Positions 7,368-17,451 are shown, numbered from the stretch's first letter. The stretch is DNA of 64,000 nt from an uncultured Bacteroidales bacterium (GCA_900318445.1 ONKO01000003.1:108588-172587), one strand, 5' to 3'. The notes: generated by a model not told the origin, from the letters alone. A program made the numbers and translations.

Positions 7368-10168
7368 ACGTTCAGGTACTTGGCGGTGAAGGTCTTCCCC
7401 TGTTTGACCAAATCCTCGGGCGTGCCGGCGAACACCACTTCCCCGCCCTTGTCCCCGGCGTCGGGGCCCAGGTCGATGACCCAGTCGGCGCTGCGGATGA
7501 CATCCAGGTTGTGTTCCACCACAAGGACGCTGTGGCCCTTTGCGATAAGGGCGTCGAAGGCTTTCAAGAGTTTTTCCACGTCGTAAAAGTGCAGGCCGGT
7601 GGTGGGCTCGTCAAAGATGAAAAGGATCTTTTCACGGCCGCCCGAGGCCAGGGACAGGAAGTAGGCCAGTTTGATACGCTGGCTTTCACCGCCCGAGAGC
7701 GTGCTGGAAGGCTGGCCCAGCTTAATATATCCCAGGCCCACATCCACAAGGGGCTGCAGTTTTTGGGCAATGGCTTTGGCGGAGTCTTCCTTCTGGGCGC
7801 CAAAGAAGGCAATGGCCTGCTCCACGCTCATATTCAGGATATCGTCCACGTTGAGTCCCTGGTAGCGCACTTCCAGGATTTCCGGCTTGAAGCGCTTGCC
7901 GCCGCAACTTTCGCACACCATGGTGACATCGGCCATGAACTGCATGCCAATCTTCACGAAGCCGTCTCCCTGGCACTCCGGGCATCGGCCCCCCTCCTGG
8001 TTGAAGGAAAAATAGCTGGGCGTGAAGCCGTTGATGCGGGCGTACTGCTGCTCGCTCAGGAGCTTGCGGATGTCGTCGTACACTTTAAGGTAGGTGACGG
8101 CATTGGAGCGGGAGCTCTTGCCGATGGGATTCTGGTCCACGTACTCTACCCGGGTTATGCGGTCCAGGTCTCCGGAGAGGCCCTTGAACGTGCCCGGAAG
8201 GTCTCCGGTCTCGTTGAGGCGGCGGTGAAGCGCGGGATACAGGATGTCTCCCACCAGAGAGCTCTTGCCGCTGCCGGAAACGCCGCTCACCACCGTGAGG
8301 GTATTCAGGGGGAACTGCACGTCAATGTCCTTGAGGTTATTCTGCATGGCGCCTTCTACCGTAATGGAATAGCGCCAGGGATTTTTTTCTCTCTCATAAG
8401 GCTTCCGGATGCCGGCCAGGTATTGAAGGGTAAGGGATTTTTCATCGGCCTGAACGGGCAACTCTGCGAGGTTGCCTTCGAAAACAACCTCTCCCCCGTT
8501 GACGCCGGCCTTCGGGCCCAGGTCGATGACCCAGTCGGCGGCCTTGATGATCTCGGGGTCGTGTTCCACCACCACAACGGTGTTGCCAATGTCCCTGAGG
8601 CGCCGGAGCACCTCGATGAGGCGGTCGGTGTCGCGGGGATGCAGGCCGATGGAAGGCTCGTCCAGGATGTACATGGAGCCTACCAGGGAGCTGCCGAGGG
8701 CGGTTACGAGGTTCACGCGCTGGCTTTCACCGCCGGAGAGCGTGTTCATGGTACGGGCCAGCGTGAGGTATCCGAGGCCTACGTCCTGGATGCATTGCAG
8801 GCGGTACTGGATTTCTTCGATGGTCTTGCCGGCGATCTCAGACTCGTAAGCAGTAAGATGGCAGTTTTGGAACCACAGGAGGAGTTCGTCCACGGTCATG
8901 GACAGCAGGTCGTGGATGGTCTTTCCTCCCACTTTCACATACAGGGCTTCCTTCCGCAGGCGGCTGCCACCACAGGCATGGCAGGTGGTGCGGCCCGAAT
9001 AGCGGCTGAGCATGTATTTGTACTGGATCTTGTAGCGGTTGCTCTCCACCCATTCGAAGAACTGGTCCAGGCCGCAGTAGGCATCGGGATCCTCGTAGTC
9101 TCCGCGGTGCGTCCAGATAATGCGCTTCTGTTTTTCCGTGAGTTTGGCGTAGGGCTCGAAGATGGGAATGCCCAGTTTCTCGGAGTTCTTGATGAGCTGG
9201 TCCTTGAACCAGCTCATTTTCTCTCCTCTCCAGCAGGCGATGGCTCCGTCGTAGATGCTTTTGGTCTTGTCCGGCACCACCAGGTCTTCGCTCACGCCCA
9301 CAATCTTGCCGAGGCCTCCGCACACGGGGCAGGCGCCAAGGGGGCTGTTGAAGCTGAAAAGATACTCGTCCGGCTTGCGGAAGGTGATGCCGTCGCGCTC
9401 GAAGCGGGAACAGAAGCGGAGGAGGTTCCCGGAGGTTTCCCACAGGGCCATGTCTCCGTTTCCCTTGTCAAACGCGCTCTGGATGGAAGAATGCAGGCGG
9501 GTGCGCATGTCTTCGTCGGGCATGCCGTTTGTCTTGACGCGGTCTACAAGGAGCCAGAGGCCGTCGGGATAGCGGCCGTCCCTCTTCATCACGTCCTCGA
9601 TCGGGTACAGGGTACCATCGGCCGGAGAAAAAAGTCGGCCGTAGCCCTCTTCCTTGAGGGAGAGCATGAGCTCCACCTTGTCTTCCCGGCTGTCCCAGCG
9701 GACATCGGAGAGGATATAGACGGCGTGCGGCTTTCCGTCGGAGAGGGCGGCGAGCACGTCTCCCACGGTGTGGGAGCGCACCTCTTCTCCGCTCACGGGC
9801 GAATAGGTGCGGCCGATGCGGGCGAAAAGGATGCGGAGGTAGTCGTAGATTTCGGTGGTGGTGGCCACCGTGGAGCGGGGGTTCTTGATATTGACCTTCT
9901 GTTCGATGGCGATGGCCGGCGGGATGCCCTCGATCATGTCCACATCCGGTTTGGACATGCGTCCCAGAAACTGGCGGGCATAGGAGGACAGGCTCTCGGC
10001 AAAACGGCGCTGTCCCTCGGCAAAGAGCGTGTCAAACGCCAGCGAACTCTTTCCGCTGCCGCTCACGCCGGTGATGACGACAAGACGGTTACGGGGGATC
10101 TCCACCGTAATGTCCTTGAGGTTATTCACACGGGCTTTCCTGACAATGATATTTCCTTCTGCCGGCAT
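7364..10168 (-). CDS. uvrA: Excinuclease ABC subunit A
   Basis: 934 residues from ATG at 10168 ([15 protein letters not shown]). Damage recognition ATPase of nucleotide excision repair. Two ABC modules: Walker [16 protein letters not shown] and later [15 protein letters not shown]; signatures [11 protein letters not shown] and [11 protein letters not shown]; Walker [13 protein letters not shown] and [12 protein letters not shown]. Zinc sites CPVCGG, CHACGG and CPECQGDG...CESCGG are intact. The -7 element TACCTTTG at 10182-10175 ends only six bases before the ATG, implying a 2-nt 5' leader. Length is normal. Confidence 0.97.
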   Translation of the reverse strand: MPAEGNIIVRKARVNNLKDITVEIPRNRLVVITGVSGSGKSSLAFDTLFAEGQRRFAESLSSYARQFLGRMSKPDVDMIEGIPPAIAIEQKVNIKNPRSTVATTTEIYDYLRILFARIGRTYSPVSGEEVRSHTVGDVLAALSDGKPHAVYILSDVRWDSREDKVELMLSLKEEGYGRLFSPADGTLYPIEDVMKRDGRYPDGLWLLVDRVKTNGMPDEDMRTRLHSSIQSAFDKGNGDMALWETSGNLLRFCSRFERDGITFRKPDEYLFSFNSPLGACPVCGGLGKIVGVSEDLVVPDKTKSIYDGAIACWRGEKMSWFKDQLIKNSEKLGIPIFEPYAKLTEKQKRIIWTHRGDYEDPDAYCGLDQFFEWVESNRYKIQYKYMLSRYSGRTTCHACGGSRLRKEALYVKVGGKTIHDLLSMTVDELLLWFQNCHLTAYESEIAGKTIEEIQYRLQCIQDVGLGYLTLARTMNTLSGGESQRVNLVTALGSSLVGSMYILDEPSIGLHPRDTDRLIEVLRRLRDIGNTVVVVEHDPEIIKAADWVIDLGPKAGVNGGEVVFEGNLAELPVQADEKSLTLQYLAGIRKPYEREKNPWRYSITVEGAMQNNLKDIDVQFPLNTLTVVSGVSGSGKSSLVGDILYPALHRRLNETGDLPGTFKGLSGDLDRITRVEYVDQNPIGKSSRSNAVTYLKVYDDIRKLLSEQQYARINGFTPSYFSFNQEGGRCPECQGDGFVKIGMQFMADVTMVCESCGGKRFKPEILEVRYQGLNVDDILNMSVEQAIAFFGAQKEDSAKAIAQKLQPLVDVGLGYIKLGQPSSTLSGGESQRIKLAYFLSLASGGREKILFIFDEPTTGLHFYDVEKLLKAFDALIAKGHSVLVVEHNLDVIRSADWVIDLGPDAGDKGGEVVFAGTPEDLVKQGKTFTAKYLNV

Positions 10169-10216
10169 AGTGTGCAAAGGTACGAAAAATGCCGGAAAAA
10201 ACCGAGTGACGGAAGG

Positions 10217-11323
10217 CTACTCGCTGTAGTTGTAGTCCACCACCACGCTCACCTGGAAATCGGGGGGAACCAGCGGTCTCAGCTCATCCGAGATGGACTT
10301 GGAGATGGGGGTGAAATCCTTGATGCCAAACTTTGGGACCACGTCTACGGAGAGCACATGGTCTTTTTCCGAATAGAAGAAGCCGTGCGTCTGCACTACC
10401 TCGGGATGTGCCAGGACAAGCTTTGTCACTTCCCGCTGCAGGGTGGCCCGGGGGCTGTTTCCGGTAGCGACCGCGTAAACGCCTACCGTCATCACAATGC
10501 CGTGACGGGAGTACATCAGCTCCTGGATCTGGCGGGAGAGCGCGTGGATTTCATCGGCCCGCATGGTGTCGTCCACATTCACATGCAGCGACCCGATCAT
10601 CACGCTGGGGCCGTAGTTGTGCAGGATGAGGTCGAAGACACCGTGCACCTGCGGGAACTCCATCACTTCCTGACGGATGGCGCGGGTGAGTTCCGGCGAC
10701 ACGCGGGCGCCCAGAAGTTCACTGACCGGCTTGCTGATCATCTCCACGCCAGCTTTGAGGATGATTACGGAGATGAGAGCGCCGAGAATTCCGTCCAGGG
10801 AGACATGCCAGATGAGCATGATGCCGGCCGACAGGAGGGTGGCGGCGGTGATGACGGCATCAAAGAGGGCATCGGAGCCCGAGGCGACGAGCGCATCGCT
10901 GCTGAGCTTTTCTCCCTTTTTCTTGACATAGCGGCCCAGCACCAGTTTCACCACGATGGCTACGCCGATGACGATGAGGGACGCGAGGCTGTAGGTGGGT
11001 TCCGTGGGATGAATGATCTTGCCGATGGACTCGTACAGCGACGTGGCGCCGGCCGAGAACACGATGACGGCAATGATGATGGCGCTGAAGTACTCGATGC
11101 GGCCATGCCCGTAGGGGTGGTCAAGGTCGGCGGGTTTGAGCGAGAGTTTGGTCCCGACGATGGTGATGACGCTGGAAAGGACGTCGGTGAGGTTGTTCAC
11201 GGCGTCCAGGATAATGGCCACGGAACTGGAGAGGAAGCCTACAAGGGCCTTGAAAGCCGCCAACATCAGGTTGGCGACGATTCCCACCACGCTGGCTCGG
11301 ATAATCTGGGAACTTCTGTCCAT
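10217..11323 (-). CDS. Cation diffusion facilitator family transporter
   Basis: 368 residues. Divalent metal/H+ antiporter of the CDF family in the inner membrane. About six helices in the first 210 residues; the first metal motif is DAVNNLTDVLSS and is followed by DLDHPYGHGRIEYFSA, both family signatures; helix V carries SDALFDAVIT. The C-terminal cytoplasmic domain (from about residue 215) has HGVFDLILHNYGPSVMIGSL, longer than in FieF (about 300 residues), with an extra C-terminal segment. Metal (Zn, Fe, Mn or Co) not predictable. It starts 3 bases after the stop of the upstream AraC regulator. Confidence 0.9.
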   Translation of the reverse strand: MDRSSQIIRASVVGIVANLMLAAFKALVGFLSSSVAIILDAVNNLTDVLSSVITIVGTKLSLKPADLDHPYGHGRIEYFSAIIIAVIVFSAGATSLYESIGKIIHPTEPTYSLASLIVIGVAIVVKLVLGRYVKKKGEKLSSDALVASGSDALFDAVITAATLLSAGIMLIWHVSLDGILGALISVIILKAGVEMISKPVSELLGARVSPELTRAIRQEVMEFPQVHGVFDLILHNYGPSVMIGSLHVNVDDTMRADEIHALSRQIQELMYSRHGIVMTVGVYAVATGNSPRATLQREVTKLVLAHPEVVQTHGFFYSEKDHVLSVDVVPKFGIKDFTPISKSISDELRPLVPPDFQVSVVVDYNYSE

Positions 11324-11326
11324 GGC

Positions 11327-12448
11327 TCAGGCGCTTAACTGCTTGCGCGCGTTGTAGAAGCTCTGGCGGGAGCCGAATCCGGCGGCCGTCGCCACCTCTT
11401 CAACGGCGGCATCGGGATTATCGGCCTTATACTGGGTGGCGTAATCCAGCCGGCAGCGGTTGACATAGGAGAAGAAACCGCCCAGGTATTCGTTCATCAC
11501 GGCCGACACATAGGTTCTGTTCACGCCGCAGGTACGGGCCAGCGAAGACAGCGTGAGATGGCTGTCCAGAAAAGCCTTGTCTTCTTCCACGGCATGGCGG
11601 ATAATCCGGAGGATTTCGTCCTTACGGAGCGCCGACAGCGTCTCTTCCTCTTCAACTTCAGAGGTTTCGAAAGTCTGGCAGACTACGGTCTCGGCCTGCA
11701 TACGAGCCGTTTCTTCGGCCTCCAGGCGGTTTGCATCCAGCGCGCGGTGCGGCTGCAGGTCTACGATAAGGAAGTACACCAGGATACCGGACAGGACAAA
11801 CAGGCCCCATCCCATGAGCGTATTGGAACCCAGGAAGCAGATGGACCACGTAATGACGACATGCCATCCGGCCATACAGACGGCCTGACGGGCAAAATCC
11901 TTGGGGAAGTCGTCGGGGTTGGAGAAATTGGTCTCGGAAAAGCGCCTTCTGGCCTGTCCGATCATGTAGAGGGCCGAGCCAAAGGCATACAGGAAAATGA
12001 AAGCGAGGGTGCCGGAAATGGATCCCAGGATACGGGCGTCGCGTCCCACGAGCTGCTGACCGGGTTCAATGGCAATGGCAAGCGCCAGGAGGGTCATCAC
12101 AGTAAACGGGACCGACAGAAAGATAAGCGGCATAATCCAGCTCTTCCGTTTGAGCATACGGCCAAAATAGGTGAACATGAACATGGCGCAGAAGTACGGC
12201 GAGCCCAGCATCAGGATAATGCGCAGGGCGAGGTCCGAGTCGGTGTCGTGCGGCATGTACACGAAAGGAAGCAGCATCAGATTGGTAAGCAAACAGAATA
12301 CGACCGTTCTCCAGGCCGGGTAATAATAGTCCATATTCTTGGAATATGGTTCACAGCGGTGGCCCCAGCGGACTACCGCTACAACTACACCCACCGCAAT
12401 ATAAACGGCGAGTGCCGTACTGAAGAAAAGATCTTGCTGCGTGTACAT
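11327..12448 (-). CDS. Membrane-anchored AraC-type transcriptional regulator (7 TM + HTH)
   Basis: 373 residues from MYTQQDLFFST; an in-frame upstream extension to 12541 runs through AT-rich promoter-like DNA and was not used. Seven hydrophobic helices fill about residues 5-230 (for example VYIAVGVVVAVVRW, LRIILMLGSPYFCAMFMFTY, WIMPLIFLSVPFTVMTLLA). A linker rich in Glu follows, then a C-terminal AraC HTH: LTLSSLARTCGVNRTYVSAV and VATAAGFGSRQSFYNARKQL. Such proteins are common in Bacteroidales and presumably sense an envelope or small-molecule signal. The next gene, a metal exporter, starts 3 bases after its stop. Its HTH is clearly paralogous to the gene at 12621. Confidence 0.85.
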   Translation of the reverse strand: MYTQQDLFFSTALAVYIAVGVVVAVVRWGHRCEPYSKNMDYYYPAWRTVVFCLLTNLMLLPFVYMPHDTDSDLALRIILMLGSPYFCAMFMFTYFGRMLKRKSWIMPLIFLSVPFTVMTLLALAIAIEPGQQLVGRDARILGSISGTLAFIFLYAFGSALYMIGQARRRFSETNFSNPDDFPKDFARQAVCMAGWHVVITWSICFLGSNTLMGWGLFVLSGILVYFLIVDLQPHRALDANRLEAEETARMQAETVVCQTFETSEVEEEETLSALRKDEILRIIRHAVEEDKAFLDSHLTLSSLARTCGVNRTYVSAVMNEYLGGFFSYVNRCRLDYATQYKADNPDAAVEEVATAAGFGSRQSFYNARKQLSA

Positions 12449-12546
12449 CTTACTAAAAACAAACAAATTTCGCACATAGAAAAGACTTTTGCAAAAAAAT
12501 GTACTAAATTTGTCATGCCCGCCGCGCACCGCTGGGCACAAAAAAT

Positions 12547-12572
12547 TATCGGTGCCTTCACAGGTACCGATA
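12547..12572. promoter_or_regulatory. Inverted repeat upstream of the 7-TM AraC regulator
   Basis: Arms TATCGGTGCC (12547-12556) and GGTACCGATA (12563-12572) pair with one G-T mismatch around a 6-base spacer. It lies about 100 bases upstream of the regulator start in otherwise AT-rich DNA between two AraC-type genes. Could be an operator or a hairpin; nothing in the sequence decides. Confidence 0.4.
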
Positions 12573-12620
12573 ACAAACGTAGCAAGTATATAACACTCAA
12601 ATAATTAAGTGGCGATTGAA

Positions 12621-12929
12621 TTAATGTTCCAACTGACGTCTTACATTATAATAAGTTTGACGGCAATGGAAACCGGAAGCGAGGGCCACCTGCTCAAGGG
12701 TGGTGCCAGGATGGGACTTGCGCCAGGAAGCGGCGAAAGTGAGGCGGAGGCTGTTAATATATACAAAGAAACCTCCAAGTTCCATCAGCGCCGAGGACAC
12801 GTACGTACGATTGGTACGGCAGCGGTCGGCAAGGGAAGCAAGCGTCAGACCCGGATCCAGAAAAGCCTGACGCTCTTCCACTTCTACTCGAATAGTTTTT
12901 ACAAGGTTGTTCGCGTTATACGGTATCAT
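12621..12929 (-). CDS. Stand-alone AraC-type HTH protein, paralogue of the 7-TM regulator
   Basis: 102 residues from MIPYNANNLVKTIR (an alternative start at 12992 would add 21 residues). Only the DNA-binding part is present: LTLASLADRCRTNRTYVSSA and VALASGFHCRQTYYNVRRQL align helix for helix with the C-terminus of the neighbouring membrane regulator, including the NRTYVS core and the R-Q-x-x-Y-N ending. There are no transmembrane segments and no stretch of degraded helices upstream, so it is either a free dimeric DNA-binding protein or what remains of a duplicated membrane regulator. It may compete for the same operators. Confidence 0.7.
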   Translation of the reverse strand: MIPYNANNLVKTIRVEVEERQAFLDPGLTLASLADRCRTNRTYVSSALMELGGFFVYINSLRLTFAASWRKSHPGTTLEQVALASGFHCRQTYYNVRRQLEH

Positions 12930-12984
12930 GGTCTTAAAGTTTGTTTCTGTTTTTTTCCGGATGCAAAAATGAGAACATTCCACG

Positions 12985-13189
12985 AATCCCATGTAAAAAC
13001 GAGTACAAAAATGTTTTACAAACTGTAAAAATAAAGCAATTTTTCGGGCATTGTTTAATTTTTACACTACATGAAACACATGTAAAAAAACATGAAATTT
13101 TAGTAATGCCAAATTTTAAGATGCATTTGGAAGGCTCTAGAATGGCGATATTGAATACGAATCCATAAAAATTATCAAGAATCAGCAAT
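12985..13189. other. AT-rich intergenic region with repeated TGTAAAA words
   Basis: Between divergent genes. The word CATGTAAAAA occurs at 12990 and again near 13079, with TTTTACA / TGTAAAA pairs at 13014-13030 and TTTTTACA near 13061. Composition is far more AT-rich than the surroundings. It must hold the promoters of both flanking genes; the words in both orientations could be operators for the AraC-type protein, but this is a guess. Confidence 0.5.
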
Positions 13190-13954
13190 ATGAAAAGACG
13201 AAATTTTAGCAAATTGGCTGTAGTGTTCCTGCTTTTTGCCTCATGCGCGCAAAAGCCGGTAGAATCTCCCGAAAACGACTCCTCCGCGTTCGTTTCACTG
13301 ACGGATGCGGTCCCGGATGCCATTCTTGAGATCCGATATTACGGTACTTATAACTTTGTCGGCGCCCGGATTGACGGCTATGAGCAGCCCACGGCGCTCA
13401 TCACCCGGGAAGCAGGCGCCGCTCTCAGGGCCGTAAGCGACGAGCTCGTAGCAAAGGGATATCGGCTAAAGATTTACGATGCCTACCGTCCCCAGAAAGG
13501 CGTAGACCACTTTGTCCGCTGGGCCGAGGACCTGTCCGACACCCGCATGAAGCCCTACTTCTACCCGGACCTTGACAAGAGCGTCCTCTTTGACCAGGAA
13601 TACATCATGCTCAAAAGCGGCCACACACGCGGATCTACCGTAGACCTCACACTCTTTGATATGACAACGGAGAAAGAAGTGGACATGGGCGGCACCTTCG
13701 ACTGGTTCGGCCCTGAGAGCCACCCCGACTTCTGCGGCAACCCCGAAACCGGCGAATACACCGGCGACAACAGCAAGAGCCCGTCCGTTCCCAAGCGGAG
13801 CATAACCCCCGAGCAGTTCGAGAACCGCATGATTCTCCGCAGGGCCATGCTCTCCCACGGCTTCAAGCCCCTGGACACCGAGTGGTGGCACTTCACCCTC
13901 GCCGACGAGCCCTTCCCGGACACCTACTTCACTTTCCCGGTAAGGGAACTGTAA
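13190..13954 (+). CDS. D-Ala-D-Ala dipeptidase (VanX/DdpX-like), lipoprotein
   Basis: 254 residues. Starts with a lipoprotein signal (MKRRNFSKLAVVFLLFASC, Cys19). M15D zinc peptidase: ILEIRYYGTYNFVG, IYDAYRPQKGVDHF, SGHTRGSTVDLTL with the zinc His and Asp (about residues 142-154), and the catalytic Glu plus zinc His in DTEWWHFTL (about residue 230). Enzymes of this family cleave D-Ala-D-Ala; in non-resistant bacteria they serve peptidoglycan recycling. There is no VanH, VanA or VanRS here, so this is not a vancomycin resistance cluster. The lipid anchor puts it in the periplasm or at the outer membrane. Confidence 0.9.
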   Translation: MKRRNFSKLAVVFLLFASCAQKPVESPENDSSAFVSLTDAVPDAILEIRYYGTYNFVGARIDGYEQPTALITREAGAALRAVSDELVAKGYRLKIYDAYRPQKGVDHFVRWAEDLSDTRMKPYFYPDLDKSVLFDQEYIMLKSGHTRGSTVDLTLFDMTTEKEVDMGGTFDWFGPESHPDFCGNPETGEYTGDNSKSPSVPKRSITPEQFENRMILRRAMLSHGFKPLDTEWWHFTLADEPFPDTYFTFPVREL

Positions 13955-13961
13955 GCGCAGA

Positions 13962-16016
13962 TTACAGGTTCAGCACTTTAAAGCAGCGTTCCGTATTGTT
14001 GAAGTTACCGGCGACGTGCTCGAAACGCACCTGAACCTCTCCATCAATGCGTTCAGCCACAATGCGGTACTCGCCATACTCGCCACTCTTGTAGCCAAAG
14101 CCGTCACCGGCGTCCTCGTAGAGCGTTCCGTACGCTTTGCCATCTTCATTGAGGTTCACCAGTAGGGTCAGTTCGTCAGTGTTGTACTCCACCGTGTTCT
14201 GGAACACCTTGCCCACCGGCACAATGGCACCGTCACGGACATAAAGCCGGGCCTGGTAGCCATCGTCCGTATCCTCGAAAGACACGCTCTGCCAGTCACC
14301 CTGAGGAAGGGCTGCGGTGGTCTCGGCATAGCGGGGCACAACGAGGAGGTCTCCGCCCAGCAGATACGCGTCCTGCTCGGCACGCAGGGAGAGGTCGCGG
14401 GTATCGGCCCAGAAAACGGGACGCATGACCGGGAGACCACTGACGGACGCCTCGCGGAAGAGCGTATATATATAAGGTAAGAGCCGATACCGACGGTTGA
14501 TAGCCGTGCGGCATACGGCCTCGGTCTCAGGGCCCATCGCCCAGGGCTCCTGGTCAACCGTTCCATCACAGGAATGGTTGCGCAGGAACGGGAAGTAGAC
14601 ACCCATGGCCGTCCACTGCGCAAGCAGCTTGGGATTGCAGTCATCAAGGAAACCGCCCACGTCAGGGCCGTTGAAAGCCTGTCCGGAGAGGCCCATGTTA
14701 AGGGTCATGGCCACGGCGCCCTTCATCTGCTCCACCGAAGAGACATTGTCTCCGGTCCAGGTGGCCGCATAGCGCTGACCACCCAGGAAGTTGGAACGGG
14801 ACAGGACAAACGGTCTCTTGTCCGGATTCGCAGCCAGAATTCCGGCACGGGAAGCACGGACCATGTCGTAGCCAAAGACATTGTGGTAGCGTACATGGTT
14901 ACCGGCGGTGCGGCCGTCACCACCCCGGTGGATATTGTCGTCGGGCATGGTCATTTCTTCGCCACCGCCAAAAACGGCCGGCTCATTGACATCGTTCCAG
15001 ATGCCGTCTACGCCCTGAGCCATGAAGTCCTTGTACAGACCGGCCCACCACTCGCGAACTTCAGGCATGGAGAAGTCCGGCCAGTGCGTGAGACCCGGCC
15101 ACATACCGCCTTCGAACGGCTTCCCATCGGCATCGTGCACGAAATAGTCATTCGCGAGGCCCTCTTTGTCCACCCAGTAGGTGGAATCCACCTTTGCGCC
15201 CGGATCAATCATATAGACCGACTTGAAGTTCCTGGCATGGAGATAGTCGTTCAGGCCCTTCGGGTCCGGGAAACGATTCGGGTCGAAGGTGAAGATCCTG
15301 TAACCGTCCATGTAGTGGATATCCATCCAGATGACATCACAGGGGATATTCCGGTTCCGGAATTCATCGGCCACCTCCTTTACGCGGGTGTCGGGATAGT
15401 AGGAGAAACGGCACTGCTGATAGCCGAGAGCCCACAGGGGCGGCATCTCCATGGTGCCGGAAAGGCGTCCGAGGGTTTTCAGGACCTCAGCGGGGCTGTC
15501 CTTCTCGATCACAACCACGCGGAAGGCCGGGCCGTCGCTGGTGTAGGTAATGACGGAATCGCACTGGAGCTCCGAACGCCAGGTATTGTCGAAGATGATA
15601 CCGAAGGACGACCCATCCTCCCGAAGGCCCAGCACCCAGGGATGGGTCTGGTACAGTTCCTTGCCGTCATGGGCTGCATAGGCTCCGTTATCGCGGTTCC
15701 AGAAAATATTCTTGTCTCCGTTGCGTCTGAGCGGTCCCCATACTTCTCCGGTACCGTAGAGGTCGGCATCGGCCACATTGATCCGCACGACAGATTTTCC
15801 GTTCTCGTTACTGAACTGCGGAACGAGTTCCCACTTCGATGGGACGCGGCCGTGACGAGCCAGATCCTCAAGGAAAATCGGGGACGGAAGGTGCTGGGAG
15901 GCGTCGAAGCCCTCCGGAACAAAGACGGCCACACCATCGGCGGCCATATAGTTCCGGGACGTACATGAACCCAGCACGAAAGCAGCGATGGCAAGCAGGA
16001 CAAAGTGTTTTTTCAT
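13962..16016 (-). CDS. Alpha-glucosidase, glycoside hydrolase family 31, lipoprotein
   Basis: 684 residues. Lipoprotein signal MKKHFVLLAIAAFVLGSC. GH31 core: PPLWALGYQQCRFSYYPDTR, VIWMDIHYMDGYRIFTFD, the nucleophile Asp in DGIWNDVNEPAVF (about residue 341), HNVFGYDMVRASR, the acid/base Asp in ATWTGDNVSS (about residue 420) and GPDVGGF. Cleaves terminal alpha-glucosyl or related alpha linkages in the periplasm or at the cell surface. Convergent with the VanX-like gene, with 7 bases between stops. No SusC/SusD pair lies beside it, so it is not in an obvious polysaccharide utilization locus. Confidence 0.93.
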   Translation of the reverse strand: MKKHFVLLAIAAFVLGSCTSRNYMAADGVAVFVPEGFDASQHLPSPIFLEDLARHGRVPSKWELVPQFSNENGKSVVRINVADADLYGTGEVWGPLRRNGDKNIFWNRDNGAYAAHDGKELYQTHPWVLGLREDGSSFGIIFDNTWRSELQCDSVITYTSDGPAFRVVVIEKDSPAEVLKTLGRLSGTMEMPPLWALGYQQCRFSYYPDTRVKEVADEFRNRNIPCDVIWMDIHYMDGYRIFTFDPNRFPDPKGLNDYLHARNFKSVYMIDPGAKVDSTYWVDKEGLANDYFVHDADGKPFEGGMWPGLTHWPDFSMPEVREWWAGLYKDFMAQGVDGIWNDVNEPAVFGGGEEMTMPDDNIHRGGDGRTAGNHVRYHNVFGYDMVRASRAGILAANPDKRPFVLSRSNFLGGQRYAATWTGDNVSSVEQMKGAVAMTLNMGLSGQAFNGPDVGGFLDDCNPKLLAQWTAMGVYFPFLRNHSCDGTVDQEPWAMGPETEAVCRTAINRRYRLLPYIYTLFREASVSGLPVMRPVFWADTRDLSLRAEQDAYLLGGDLLVVPRYAETTAALPQGDWQSVSFEDTDDGYQARLYVRDGAIVPVGKVFQNTVEYNTDELTLLVNLNEDGKAYGTLYEDAGDGFGYKSGEYGEYRIVAERIDGEVQVRFEHVAGNFNNTERCFKVLNL

Positions 16017-16110
16017 GAAAAGTTGAATAATGGGTTAAATGCGCACAAAGATAGCTATGTTTGGACAAACTACGCCAAAATAATGGAAAAAATTGCATCA
16101 CGCTCCTGGC

Positions 16111-16255
16111 CGATGGCGCAGGTTCCAGACCCGACGGCGCAGGTTCCTACCCCAGGAAGCACGTATAACGCACTTTCCCCACAAAAACGCGTTATACGTC
16201 CCATCGGCCCAGGACGAATAACGCGAAAAAGGGCCAAAAGTGCGTTATACGTGCC
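16111..16255. repeat. Intergenic dyads: GGCGCAGGTTCC direct repeats and a GTATAACGC inverted repeat set
   Basis: GGCGCAGGTTCC occurs at 16115-16126 and 16136-16147. Next come ACGTATAACGC (16161-16171) and GCGTTATACGT (16189-16199) around a 17-base loop, then ATAACGC / GCGTTAT (16218-16224, 16242-16248) around another 17-base loop holding AAAAAGGGCCAAAA. The outermost pair, 16159-16176 against 16237-16254, is a perfect 18-base inverted repeat. The GGCGCAGGTTCC word returns at 62.5 kb. Confidence 0.85.
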
Positions 16256-16266
16256 GCGAATGAGCT

Positions 16267-17451
16267 CTATTCCCCGGAGACCTCCATAAAGACCTGCCCC
16301 TTCAGGTGGTCGATGCTTGCCTTAGCAAATTCATAACCCCGGGAGCCGGGCCGGGCTACATCCAGGTATTTTTCGAACCACTGGATCGCCAGCCTGTAGT
16401 CTTTCTTCTGCTCATAGCAGTAGGCGATGGTAGAGAGGGCCGAAATAAACTCGGGGTTGTAGCGATAGGCTTCCCTGTAATGCTCGATCGCCTTGTCCCA
16501 GGAATCCATCCTGCGGTAGTATCCAAGGCCATATTGCTGATGCAGGCGGGAGAGAATGGCCGGGTCTGGCTGCAACATCTCCAAGGCCTTGTCCAGCCAG
16601 GGCTTCACCTCCTTCTCAAAGGGCCGATATCCTTCCGCTTTCACGGCCGCAATCGCGTACGCCAGATTCACGTCGCTGGAATCCAGCTGCCAGGCCGCAG
16701 TGAGTTCTTCCTCGGCCCGGTACACCACATTGGTCTGCCAGTAGCTTTGTCCCAGATAAAAGTGGATGGGGTAAATGTCATTGCCCAGTTCCAGCTGCCG
16801 CTCAAACACTTTGATGGCGCTCCCGTAATCCTTTTTACGGTATAAAGCCAGGCCCTTGAGCGGCTCCACCACCGTGTTATCCGGATCATCGGCCAAAAAA
16901 GCATCCGTGACGGCAACGGCATCATCGTAGTCTTCCTTCGCAATCAGGATATTGACCGCCTTGGTCACGGCCGATTCATTCATCGGCCTCAGGGCCAGTG
17001 ACCGCCGGTAGTACCAAAGGGCAGAATCGGCCTCCTCCATAAGGCGAAAAGCATCTCCCACATAACACATCACGGCAGGAATGGAATCCAAATGAAGCAC
17101 ATCCCGCCCGGCTTCAATACTTTGCGGATAGGCCTTTAACCGGAAGAAAGCTTGCATCAGCCGGATTCTGTACAGAATGTTGGAAGGCTGCCGGGAAGAC
17201 AGCATGAAATAGGTCCCCGCCGCATCTTCGTAGGCGCCGCCCTGAAAATGGCAATCGGCCAGTTCTGAAAGCGCACCTTCGTCCATGACGCCGGGCTTTA
17301 CAAGGTTAGACAGCATTTCCGTTGCCTCGTCAATGCGGAAAATGCTTTTCAGATAACGCGCCCGCGCAAGAATGGAATCACGAGGACTGGTCTGCGCAGC
17401 CATGGATACGCAGACCATTATGCAACAGACAAGCGAAAAGATCTTTCTCAC
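16267..17451 (-). CDS. Periplasmic tetratricopeptide repeat protein
   Basis: 394 residues with a cleavable signal (MRKIFSLVCCIMVCVSMAAQ). The rest is a run of TPR-like helix pairs, such as LSELADCHFQGGAYEDAAGTY, ALYRKKDYGSAIKVFERQLE and AIEHYREAYRYNPEFISALS. It is the third gene of an operon with blaI and blaR1: its ATG overlaps the blaR1 stop by 4 bases. TPR proteins are scaffolds; a likely partner is the TonB-like C-terminus of the BlaR1 protein or another envelope complex. No enzyme motif is visible. Confidence 0.8.
   Translation of the reverse strand: MRKIFSLVCCIMVCVSMAAQTSPRDSILARARYLKSIFRIDEATEMLSNLVKPGVMDEGALSELADCHFQGGAYEDAAGTYFMLSSRQPSNILYRIRLMQAFFRLKAYPQSIEAGRDVLHLDSIPAVMCYVGDAFRLMEEADSALWYYRRSLALRPMNESAVTKAVNILIAKEDYDDAVAVTDAFLADDPDNTVVEPLKGLALYRKKDYGSAIKVFERQLELGNDIYPIHFYLGQSYWQTNVVYRAEEELTAAWQLDSSDVNLAYAIAAVKAEGYRPFEKEVKPWLDKALEMLQPDPAILSRLHQQYGLGYYRRMDSWDKAIEHYREAYRYNPEFISALSTIAYCYEQKKDYRLAIQWFEKYLDVARPGSRGYEFAKASIDHLKGQVFMEVSGE

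Noticed and set aside
7511-11338. Very long plus-strand open frame (over 1200 codons)
   Set aside because: It lies antisense to uvrA and the cation transporter, is low in motif content, and is explained by the GC-rich third positions of the true genes.
12609-13168. Small plus-strand frames around the short AraC gene
   Set aside because: They overlap the AraC gene antisense or lie in AT-rich intergenic DNA with no recognisable protein features.
13190-13954. Vancomycin resistance gene
   Set aside because: VanX homology is real, but no vanH, vanA or vanRS is adjacent and the protein is a lipoprotein; peptidoglycan recycling is the simpler role.
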